Positions 1-9,900 of a DNA stretch of 64,000 nt are shown piece by piece. The DNA lies in NCBI GenBank assembly GCA_946807835.1, contig OX327693.1:9999501-10063500 (forward strand), given 5' to 3'. A model generated the notes under the pieces. The model was not told the origin of the DNA and made no database searches. It saw nothing but the letters and a program-made list of their open reading frames with translations. The stretch is from Ailanthus altissimus (lineage: Eukaryota; Streptophyta; Magnoliopsida; Sapindales; Simaroubaceae). How positions within the stretch are numbered: the first letter of the stretch is position 1; every line of letters starts with the position of its first letter. The translations under genes were made by a program, and so were the position numbers.

Positions 1-477
1 CAAACCCTATTCATGGGACCATCAGCTTTAAAGTTAAGGGCTTAACAATCAATCTTATACCTTAAAACCCTCACCTTTAAAGGATTACCAAAACCTCGAG
101 CACATATGAAGGAATAATTTCTCACATTTAGCCAAAGTTCTTGTTTGGCTCATCAATTTTTAACATGAAGGCTGATCGTTATCCATGATGAAAGTAATTG
201 GCATATTAATTACTTTTTTAGTTGATTAAAATATTAAAGAATATACCTATTCAGTGATTGGACTAACAATATCTTCAAATGTTTAACCACATATTTTTAT
301 ATTTCTATTCTCAGTGTTTAACTATTTACCTGAATCGTTTAATTGCTCGGGTATTTTATGTATTTGATCACGTGCTATTTGATGTCAATGGCCCTTGAAT
401 GGCCTTTCATTCAACAAAAGTGTTGGATAGGTAGACTATATGCTCATAATCATTCAATAAAAATACTAAATATAAAA
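1..477. other. Non-coding sequence, no gene seen
   Basis: A+T-rich sequence with no open frame of note and no recognisable domain in any frame. It runs directly into the tandem duplication that starts near 478, so it is probably decayed repeat DNA. Confidence 0.4.
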
Positions 478-1067
478 AAGAAAACAACGAAAAGAAAAAT
501 AAAGTAAAAAATCTATCCTAAGCCGTTAGGGGCAATATATTCGCTTCTTCCCGACTAGTAGGGAAAGGTTTACTTGCCTTAATAGGAAGAGTCTAATTGC
601 TAGACAGTTTGAGTGGTGGAGAAGGGTCGTCATTTGATGGTTCAAGTAGTGATAGATGGTTGGTAATCACCCTGGCAACCTTTATAATCGACTCGAAGCC
701 TCAGAGCTTGGTGAGTCATTTTCTTAGAATCTAAGTCCAAAACTAACTAGGGTTTAGGCCAGAATTTCTTCTATTGAAAGATCTTAGGTCCATTACAAAA
801 AAGAAAACAACAAAAAGAAAAATAAAGTAAAAAATCTATCCTAAGCAGTTAAGGGCAACATATTCTCTTTTGCCCGACTAGTAAGGAGAGGTTCACTTGC
901 CTTGGGAGGAAGAGTCTAATTGCTGGACAGTGTTAGTAATGGAGAACGGGTGTCATTTGATGGTTCAAGTAGTGATAGATGGTTGGTAATTACCCTGGCA
1001 ACCTCGATGACTGACTTGAAGCCCTCAGAGCTTGGTGAGTTATTTTCTTAGAATCTAAGTCCAAAAC
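478..1067. repeat. Tandem duplication of about 265 bp
   Basis: Two direct copies lie at about 478-742 and 801-1067, offset by 323 bp (the shared string AAAACAAC starts at 481 and 804). Both share a run ending in AGAATCTAAGTCCAAAACTA, and the second copy differs by scattered point changes. About 58 bp of unrelated sequence separates them. No frame stays open through both copies, so this looks like duplicated non-coding or decayed element DNA. Confidence 0.75.
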
Positions 1068-1090
1068 TAGCTTGGGGTCCATAATACCAC

Positions 1091-3302
1091 TCTCATCAAC
1101 TATTTATTGTTTTGCGAGCTCCTCATCCAACCAATTAAGGTCCAAGTCAGGATAGTGTTGCTTGAAGAGTTCAGTACATCTCTCGAGCCCTTGGTTGACT
1201 TAATTATACCACTGGTTCTTGGTTTTCTCCTGAGCTGAGGAGTAAGCATTTTTGACCTCATTCGCCAACTATTAATTCTTGCAAATCTACTTAGTATAGT
1301 CCTCATAGAAGGCTCTCACTACTATCTAGGCCTCAGTAGACTTCCCCTTCGATTGATGGACCACCTTGTGCAACTCGGTGACCTTGCTCTCTATAGTGGC
1401 AGCTTTTAGCTCAACCTTGACTACATACTCTTTGAAAGACTAGTTCCCCTCCTCTACATTTTTGTTAGCCTTGGCCAACTCTTCACACAATTGATTAGTG
1501 ACCACCTTAGCCCTTTTTAGCTTCTAATAATCTTGGAAAACTCTTGTAAGTTACTCTTAATGCTAAAAGAGGATATAAGTGGCCAGCACAATTAAAAAGG
1601 AGTCGAGACCAAGGATTTTGTTACAAAATGGGATCCTTAATTTTAACTGTCATAGAACATACCTCTAAGAGATTGTCAAGGCTATTATGGAAAGCCTTGG
1701 CCTTATTATACTTTGAGATCGCCTTAAGACATCTAGCCTTTACTGTACTACCCCTCTTTGATTAAAGAGACCATATGTGCCAGCTCGGATGTGGTGGCAG
1801 GGCGAAAGAGGAGAAATAGAACCAAAAGTGCTTACTAGTCTCTTCTATCTTGGGTCACTAGAATGACCACTTTGTCGAACCCTTTTGGCCATTTGAGGAG
1901 CGCCTCAGTGACCTCTGTCGAACAACAATGCGGTAGTCCCCATTGGGTTTCTAGCTACACCCTCCATCTCTTAGGCCTAGCGAGCCCTCTTTCGACTACC
2001 ATTTCCTTGCTCAGTCATTCTTGTAGTGAAATATTAAGAGCATGAGCTATAGACCACTTATTTGAAATAAGAGGGTTTTCTGGCAAAGTATAGATGATTA
2101 CCTCATTTTCTCTTACCCTTCTTCGATTTTGTGACCTTAACAGTTAGAGCAAATCAACCAAACTTTATTTGATTAGAAGATTGGTGTTTAAACTCACGTG
2201 CCTTAAAGCCTCAATGATCCCAACTTGGTCTTCTAAATAAAGATTCGGTTTAGCCAACCATGAAGCTGCCCTGCCCCCCTCCAAAAAAAAAAAAGAGAGA
2301 GAGGGTGAGAGTTAGAGATAGAGATAGTCCTCAGTCTATATGTAGTGATAACATGATGTTTGATCAAACCTGATTTAATTGAGAAAGCATAATGATCAAA
2401 CTTCTAACATCATTATATGTTTCCACCACATTACCATCCATCAAATCAAAGATGTTTCAATTTCTTGTTACTAGAGGACAAGTTCTCAATAATAAGGGCA
2501 TTCTTCCATTTGCCATCGTAAGCGGTAATGTAGTAGAAACCTTTGTTCTGGTCGAAATTAACCTTGATAAAAATGTTAGAGTTCTAAAAAGGTGGGCTTA
2601 GACAGATTAACTTTTGCCTACATAATGAAGAGCTTGGCCAATATCCTCTAAAAGTTTCGGTTTAATTGTAAAGAGCGATTTTTAAATATGTGAGCATCTT
2701 AATAAAATAAGTTGAAGAAGTAGTCTTAACCCTAATTTAAAGAATATGAGGTGGATAATCACGTCGTTCATTGGGGGTTTACTAGTATGCTTATCGAGAT
2801 TAAGCACCAACCTCATTCACACACTTTTTAGAATGTTATATTTAATTCTTTGATAATTAAGGTCCTGCTCGATCATCTTAGAAGGATTGTAAGGCTTACA
2901 ATCCAACTCAAAAGTAACCTCAAAGTCACTTCAAGGGAATGTCACTTTCTTCTTTTTGCCTATCTTTGATTTTTGAGTTGTTGCCCTTTAGGTCTTTATT
3001 ATTCGACTCTTCGATCATAGTTCGCTTGGAGTTTTTCTTGGATTCAACCAACTAAACCTCAACATCTCTTTGATGGCCAAGCTCTCTAGCTAAGCTTTAA
3101 AGGTCATGCTCTTCTTAAGGACCTTTGTCCCCAATACCTTGGGCCAGGCTACTCCGAGCACCCGAGTATCCTCCAAAGTTGCTAAACTCTTAACTAGATA
3201 TATTCTAAGAGTCATCAGCCTTGTTTTTATTTGAAAACATTGACCGATTGACCAACGACCTAAAGATGATAAAACTAAACAAACTATTACTCGAGCATTC
3301 AA
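1091..3302 (-). pseudogene. Decayed coiled-coil / 'putative gypsy type transposon' coding relic
   Basis: Reading the minus strand from about 3302 down to 1091 gives broken stretches of protein-like sequence. The last part (about 1510-1091) is Lys/Glu-rich and looks like a coiled coil, ending with a hydrophobic-acidic tail of the form YPDLDLNWLDEE before the stop. A middle stretch (about 2690-2400) reads FYYITAYDGKWKN followed by an Asn/Ser-rich turn. This order, a globular part and then a coiled coil ending in a PDLDLSFLDEE-like tail, is what I recall for the plant family PF04195 (putative gypsy type transposon). Many stops and frame changes make it non-functional. The family call is inference from remembered features and should be tested by profile search. 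Confidence 0.4.
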
Positions 3303-3336
3303 AAAAAGTGGCGAGCAGTCATACTTTGAAGAATAA

Positions 3337-4137
3337 TGTTGAAAAATTGGTGATTAAACAATCTTGGTTGGACAAGAATTGAGATAAATACCAAAGTGAA
3401 GAGTTACAAGAAGTCTAGAACGTGTGGGACACATATGGAGAAGTCTAGGACGTGTGGGACACGAATGGGGAAGCGAAACGGGACTCAAAGACGCAAAGGA
3501 AGCAAGAAAACGATGATAGCTACAGAGCTCAGCGCCGTGGCACCTAGGACAGCAACCCAGCGCCGCAGCGCTGGGCGCGACTTTGGCCAGCCCTGCAGCG
3601 CCCAGGGACGAGCGCCGCAGCGCTAGAACGCATGGAAAAGTCTGTTTTGGTTCGGGATTTCAAGTTTTAGAAAGTTTTGAACTTCCAAAACAAATGGACT
3701 CTTACTCCAACAAGGAATAAGGTTAGTAGGCACGCTATATAAACACTTGTAAACCCTTGATTTTAAAATTAAGCATTGAGAGAGACTCTAAGAGAGTGGA
3801 AGAACTGGGTAAACACTAAATGCTTGTGTGCGCTAGGGTGGAACCATTGTTTGGGTGATCATTGTTTGTGGTAGAGCAAGGGTTCACTAAACGTTTAGGT
3901 CCTTTTGAGGGTTCTTCATATTGGGTTTCCTTGTAAAATCTTTAAGGAGTTATAATAAGAAAGGTTAGAATCCTTGGATCCACCGTGGACGTAGGCAATT
4001 GGCCGACCACGTAAGATTGTATTGTGCTCTTTTGTTTTCTACTTTGAATTCTTAGTGTGTTTGCTTGATTGACAGGTTATTCTGCTGCGCAAGGAGGTTA
4101 GAGTTCTAGGTTGAATCTTGGGTTCTTCGCTTTAACA
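3337..4137 (+). mobile_element. Probable solo LTR of a Ty1/copia element
   Basis: The 801-bp segment begins TGTTGAAAAATTGG and ends CGCTTTAACA, giving TG...CA ends with a short TGTT/AACA inversion. It holds a TATA box (CTATATAAACAC near 3735) and a transcript-leader-like stretch around 3965-4015 (CCACCGTGGACGTAGGC, then GGCCGACCACGT) of a type common in plant copia LTRs. No tRNA primer-binding site follows the 3' end, so a solo LTR is favoured. The 5-bp flanks (AATAA, TAACC) do not match, so the target duplication is lost or a boundary is wrong. It contains unusually G+C-rich dyads near 3559 and 3611. Confidence 0.5.
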
Positions 4138-5549
4138 TAACCTCGAGAAGGAGAAGGGTGTTACCTCCCTCAATAAATAAAGAATAATAAACCTAGCAAA
4201 GTCTAGAAAATGACTCAAAATAAAGAAAAGCAAAGTACAAAAGAGTAAGAATGACTTATGTGAAGATGTAAAGATTTAGAGTGGGCTAGCACTAGAATCA
4301 TTTGAATGATTTTTAAATGTAAAGTTTCTCTCTTTGGAATTGCAGCTTCTCTTTCTAGCTAAATTTTTGCCAATGCAAAAAATTTGAAAAGGCGATCCAC
4401 GCATTAATATATAGAGAGGGCTTGAGGTGATCTTAGCCATTAAAAGAGGAAGATTTGATAGTCGAGATCTATTTGCATGCAATGAGTCTTTTCACATAAT
4501 CGGTACCTCGGATTGAGAACTACCATAATCATTCAATTAGAATCAACAGTCTGAGATATGGCCTCATTGGTAGAAACCAAAGTAACACATCACTGAGTGA
4601 TAGCCAGAATGACACATGACTCTCAAATGGTTACTTGTATTTAATGCCTTTGGTGCTAATTTTGAATTTCAAACTAATGGTTCCAAGGCCACTCCTCAGT
4701 TATACTGACCATTTCATGCCTCAGAACTTATGGCAGGTGATGATCTAATTAAGGACTCCATAATTTAGTACAAAGAACGAAAATGATCTTCCCTGAGGAC
4801 GTTAAGCAAGACAAACATTTCATATAGTTTCACTATTGACTAATCAACACTAGAAACTAAAGGACCATTGTTACCTCTGAGATCTCAGACCTAACCCGTT
4901 GAGGCCTAAAGTGGGCGAGCCCAGCCCAAGACCTAGAGTGGCACGGCTTAATACAGACCTACAAGAGCTTACCTCAGAATAGTTCCTTCTTACCTTGTGA
5001 TCGAGGAGCCTCTAATCTATGACCAAGGAACCTTGTCCTTAAAAGGCCAAGCACTACTCCTGATCTAATTTTATTTTTTCTTATCCATCTTACCAATTTG
5101 TAGACTTCAACTTTAACCACTAGGAGTACTTGTGCCTCCTAACAACCAACGATTATCAACACTGTAAGAAAAACTTTTATTCAGAGATCTATATGGGTGA
5201 GGAGGTTATATTACCTACACCACAACACTAAAGAATTTGGGCTAGATAAGTCATGCCGCCAATGTTCTTCTTAAAGAATGCAAAGCATAAGGCCACTGGA
5301 TGGTAATTCCTATAGTTTTAGACTACACACACGACACCTGAATAATAAGAAGACTACGATGAGAAACCTAATGTTCAGAGGGTGAGCTTGAGTAGCACCC
5401 TAAGCTCAATGGTTGTTTGCATGTAAACCAAAAACATTTACAGTTGCATGATGTGACTATGTGAAACTACCTTTTAATAGCAAAGGTTTTGCATAAATTC
5501 TAGATACTCACTCATTACCAAATCAATCTCTGCCATATTAGTAAAAAAA
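4138..5549. other. Decayed repeat DNA, possible LTR relic, no gene
   Basis: No protein domain can be read on either strand. The segment at about 4860-5240, read on the minus strand, has the feel of an LTR U5/R region of a large gypsy element (AATAAAAG followed by TTTTTCTTACAGTG near 5160-5190). I could not find its partner or ends. Treat as unassigned repeat sequence. Confidence 0.3.
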
Positions 5550-7412
5550 AATTTATATTGTAACGTTTAATTGGTTTTGATATATTTTAGGTAAAAATTA
5601 AGTTATTCTTTTTTTCCTTATTTGAAAAGAGTTTCATTTTATTTTTTTTAATGCTAAAATCTAATTCATGGATAAGAAGAAAAACTTATCAAAAATTAAA
5701 AACAATTAAGGAAGAAAAACTATTATATATAGAGCTCAAATTCAAACTATTTCAATAATTCAATTCTTCTTCATTCTCGCCAGGTAGAAAGAGAGAGAAA
5801 TATAGAGAGAGAAAGAATAATAATTTAGCGAGAGAAATAGTTATAGAGAGAGAAATTATCTAGAGAAAAAAAGTAAGAGAATGTATTGTAATACCTCTGT
5901 AATTCTATTCCCTGTATTATTTTGAAATATAGTGCAGTAGTGGGCTTGTTGTTCAACTTATAGAGTGGGTATAGGTTTATGGAAAATGAACCACTACAAA
6001 TTTCTAGTGTTTTATTTTTAGATTTATTTCTTTATCTTTTTGTTGTTTGTTCTTGGTTTTGAGCCTTGGGTTGGAGTGCAAATTTCTAATAGTAGTATTA
6101 GAGCACGAATTTTTAATGATGGTATCAGAGCTGAAGGTTCGAAGAGTTAAAAGAAAGACTAAATGATAATTTACCAATAATTAAACAATGGTGACCACCA
6201 AGTTTGAGGTGGAGAAATTTAAAAGGCAAAGAGATTTTAGTCTTTGACAAAAAAATAATAATAATAATAAAAGCCTTACTAGTTTAGCAAAATATTATTA
6301 AAGCTTTACTGGAGCCAAATAATGAAGAAAAAATTCAATAAGTGATGATAAGATAGCAGAGATAGATGAAACTACATTCAACACCATCATCTTATAGCTA
6401 TCTAATAAAGTACTGCGACAAGTTAATGAAGAGACTTCAGCACAGGGGCTTTGGATGTAAGCTTAAAAGTTTATATATTTCTAAATCTTTATCCAACAAG
6501 ATTCTTCTAAAAAAAAGATTATTTGACTTTCAGATAGATCCCTCTAAAGGTTTAGAAGAGAATTTTAATGTATTTAAGAGAATCTGTATAGAATTGGCAA
6601 ATACTGATGAAGTAACCAATGATGAGAATTGATTAATTATTCTCTTAAACTCATTGCTAAGTTCTTATAGGGAAGTAATATCAGTAGTTAACTATAGTAG
6701 AGAAAACATTACCCTAGAAGATTGCCTGACTGCATTGAGATTAAAGGAACAATAAATAAAAACTAAAAAGAAAGATAACGAAAAAAATTTGTTTACCAGA
6801 GAAAAGAGAGAACAAAAAGTATACAGGAAAAATCATGTCTAAATCAAATATTGATAAAGAAAATCTATTTCTATTAAAAGGATTGACAGTTAAAGAAAAA
6901 CTGCTATAAAAGAATTAAAAAAATTTTAAAAAAATGATTCATGTAGATGCAACAATAACATCTTAAGAGTATGACAGTTCAAATGCTAAACAGTTTAGAA
7001 GTTCTCATAGTTTCAACAGAGAAAAATCTAAAAGATTAGGTCTTGAATTTTGGATATACTTACCATATAAGTCTAACAAAGACTGATTTTATTCATATGT
7101 AAAATATGAAAGAAGATAAAATACTAATGGAAATAATAATTTATAAGTACAATTTTTATAAAGTTGTATGATGAAACAATAAAAAATTTAAAAAATATAA
7201 GACATGTTTCTAATTTGAATAAAAATTTAATATCTTTAGAGGCTCCGAATGAATCAAAATATACTTATAAAATTAAAAATAGATAATTAAGAATAAACAA
7301 AAGTTTTAGTGTTTTATTTCTTTATTATTTTATTAATTATTTTTAGTTTTGAGTCTAAAATTAGAGTGTAAATTTTTAATAATAATATTAGAGTACGAAT
7401 TTCCGATAATTA
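5550..7412 (+). mobile_element. Truncated Ty1/copia element relic
   Basis: A primer-binding site with full match to the tRNA-iMet type (TGGTATCAGAGC) lies at 6120-6131. Upstream is LTR-like DNA with a TATATATAGAG motif near 5725. From the ATG at 6188 the protein starts MVTTKFEVEKF, typical of copia gag, and a later open stretch (6366-6632) matches copia gag in order (SNKILLKKRLFDFQ, then a low-complexity acidic tail). Multiple stops and frame changes break it. Near 7200 a short piece resembles the gag-pre-integrase region (HVSNLNKNLISL). A second copy of the LTR 3' end lies at about 7290-7412, matching 6000-6119, so most of pol was deleted between the LTRs. The 5' end is approximate. Confidence 0.65.
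6120..6131 (+). other. Primer-binding site (tRNA-iMet type) of copia relic
   Basis: TGGTATCAGAGC is complementary to the 3' end of plant initiator tRNA-Met, the usual primer of Ty1/copia reverse transcription. It directly follows the repeated LTR 3' end and precedes the gag ATG at 6188. Confidence 0.8.
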
Positions 7413-7850
7413 TTATGGCTGTGTAATGTAAATATAGTTAGTGGCCTGAAGTAATTGCTTTTTAGGTGGGAACCCAACTCATAAGTGAAGCCTACCGCAA
7501 CCTTACCACCATCCATCAGTTCAACACCCCAAAACAAATCAAGTCTCAAAAGTAAACTAAATAAAAGAAATTTAAAAATAAAAGGAAAAAAAATATAAAG
7601 TCAAATTCAAATTTTAATCATAATAACAACAGGATGATTATAAAAATCTTGTTGAAAAAAAAAAAAAATTAACCCAAAAGATAAGCTGACCCATCATCAC
7701 GACTTTTGGAGATAAACCATATATTTGCACCTCCACAACCACAACCCAGCTGCTGCACTTGGGATCTTCTAGAAGACTTTCTCTGATTTTCTCTCTTGTA
7801 TTGGATTGAGATGGTGACTGATTTAGACAGAAATAAAGCTGCTGTGCTGC
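7413..7850. other. Intergenic, downstream of the PIRIN gene
   Basis: A+T-rich sequence between the copia relic and the 3' end of the PIRIN-like gene. No coding domain is visible. The part above about 7669 is open on the minus strand in a different frame from PIRIN and has no recognisable content. Confidence 0.4.
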
Positions 7851-7851
7851 C

Positions 7852-7858
7852 TTTTATT
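7852..7858 (-). terminator. Putative poly(A) signal of PIRIN-like gene
   Basis: On the minus strand this reads AATAAAA, about 70 nt past the PIRIN stop codon at 7928. Position and sequence fit a near-upstream element. Plant poly(A) signals are loose, so this is only likely. Confidence 0.45.
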
Positions 7859-7927
7859 ATTAATATTTTTATTTTATAATTTTCACACTTTTTCCTTCGA
7901 GATTTTGGGATATGCTTTTCATGGTTT

Positions 7928-9713
7928 TCACTGGGATCTCCAATGCTTAGCCATTTCAAACCCATTTTTGGAATAGTGATAGTCCTCAATAGTTTGATCA
8001 ATTTCAGCTTGTGAATTCATCACAAAAGGACCATACTGCACCACTGGTTCATTAAGAGGCTGCCCTGCAATGAGCACAAATCTCAATGGCTTTGAGGTCT
8101 TGTTGTTCCAAACACTTAGGCCATCTCCAGGACTAAACACCAAAACATGATGAGCTGATACTGCTGCTGAGTTTAATGAACCAAAAACCCCTTCTCCTTC
8201 AATTATATACACAAAAGCATTCCATGATTCTGGGATAATTTGGTGCATTTGAGCTCTGGGTTTCAGAGTAAAATCAAGATACATTGTTGGAGTTCTTGTG
8301 TAAACTGGGGAGCGAACTCCCATCGATTCTCCTGCAATAACTCGAACTTCAACACCATCTCTCTCTGCCCTTTGTATGTCCTCACTTAGAACTTCTTGGT
8401 ACCTTGGTTCAATCCTGCAAAAAAGTTTTGCTAATATTAGTTCTTAGAATGGTCTGCCTGCTACAAATTCTGCATTCTTTGATAATTTCTTTATACACCA
8501 AATTGATATTTAAAAAATAAAGGTCAAATTGCTTCAGTTGTTGGTAAAAAGGTGGATATATCTTCGTGCAGAAGGTAAGAAAACATGGACTGTCATAAAA
8601 ATTCTAGAACTTTTCTACATCACTAAAATTTCTTACATTTTATCTCTTGAAGACAGATTGATCCAAAGTTGCAAACCCTTATTGACTCCTTCTCCAGCAG
8701 GCATTTCAGAGTGGATTATGCCTCTTCCTGCTGTCATCCACTGCACCAAACAAATAACAATAATAATTATAACTAGATTTTAAAAATAATCAGATGAAAC
8801 AGAGAATAATAAGCATCTTTTGATTAAAAAAAATTTGGCAATATCATTTAGTCATTTACCTGCACATCACCAGTATGGATTGTACCCTTATGCCCTGCAA
8901 AATCTTGATGAGTGATACCTCCCTGAAATTTTAAAAAAAAAAACCCAGAATTTAAATTCTCAAAATTTACCCCAAAATAATCAAATTGTCAATTACAGAT
9001 TTTGAACAAAAACAAGCTTACCTGTAGCATGTATGTGACAGTCTCAAAACCTGCAAAACCATAACTCACATCAATCAGAACCAAAAGAAAAAGTGAAAAA
9101 AGAATAAAGAAATTCACTAACTAACGTTAATGATTAAGAAATGACATAAATACAAGAATTTAACATTGAGATTGATTGGAAAAAGGTTCTAGAACCTCTG
9201 TGGGGATGATCAGGAAATCCAGCAGGAGGAGACACTGCAACAGCACACAATAATGCAACAACACATAAATAATGAGTAATAATGATAAACCAATTAAAAC
9301 AATAAGAACAAATACCAAACATACCTGAAAAATCATCCAACATTAGAAAAGGATCCAAAAACTTCAAGTCATTCCTAAAATTCAAATGACCAACAAAACA
9401 ATCATTACCCAGATGATAATAATAAAAAGAACAAACAAAAAGCACAACTCAAGAAACCAAGAACCTTAAATTAATTATTGAATCAAAATTTCCATAAAGC
9501 AACAATAAGATCATAAAAGAAAATTTCAAGAACTCAAAATCCCAGGACAGAAATGTAATGTCATTTATTATATAAATAAAAATGAACAAAAGAACACCTT
9601 CCAATGCCTCTTCTAACAACAGCACCATCACCTTCATGTTGAAGCTTGGCAAGAACTTTCTTGGCCACCATTCTTGGCCTGCTAAAGCCTGCACTTTGAT
9701 CTGAATCAGACAT
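7928..9713 (-). CDS. PIRIN-like protein (bicupin metalloprotein), seven exons
   Basis: Exons in transcript order are 9713-9598, 9374-9325, 9234-9196, 9050-9022, 8922-8860, 8740-8637 and 8414-7928. Every junction is GT-AG and the phases join without a break, giving 888 nt and 295 residues, the usual size for plant pirins (about 290). The N-terminal cupin holds the pirin signature with metal ligands His65 and His67 (DHPHRG) and His109 and Glu111 (IIHSE). The C-terminal cupin (from about residue 165) ends in GFEMAKHWRSQ. Pirins bind iron and act as nuclear or cytosolic cofactors or quercetinase-like enzymes; in Arabidopsis, PRN1 binds the G-protein alpha subunit. The start at 9713 (MSDSDQS) is preferred because a TATA-like box at about 9887-9896 would put the cap site past the next ATG at 9869. 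That ATG is in frame and would add 52 residues. The fold and family are secure; the exact member is not. Confidence 0.93.
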
Positions 9714-9886
9714 GATATTTCTGATACAGCAAGGCACTACAGCTTTGTTATTGGTTCTGATTGCGGCAAAGTATAATTTCAAAAATAACTTGTTGAGACT
9801 TACAGCTCTCATATAAAAAGAACCAGTCCTTGTTTTTGCAAGTCTGTTTTTCTTTTGCCTTTTGGTCATCCTTGCAAAACTACCTT

Positions 9887-9896
9887 CATATATAAC
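9887..9896 (-). promoter_or_regulatory. TATA-like box of PIRIN-like gene
   Basis: The minus strand reads GGTTATATATGAAG here. A TATA box usually sits 25-35 nt before the cap site, so transcription would start near 9855-9865. That lies inside or past the in-frame ATG at 9869 and leaves about 145 nt of leader before the ATG at 9713. Confidence 0.45.
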
Positions 9897-9900
9897 CGTC

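Noticed and set aside
3396..3626. 76-codon open frame with a repeated RTCGTRM-like motif
   Set aside because: It lies in the leader half of the probable solo LTR and ends in the G+C-rich dyads; no conserved domain, and the repetition is at DNA level.
7669..8001. 110-codon open frame overlapping the PIRIN last exon
   Set aside because: It is on the same strand but in a different frame from the PIRIN C terminus, which is strongly conserved. It is a shadow frame.
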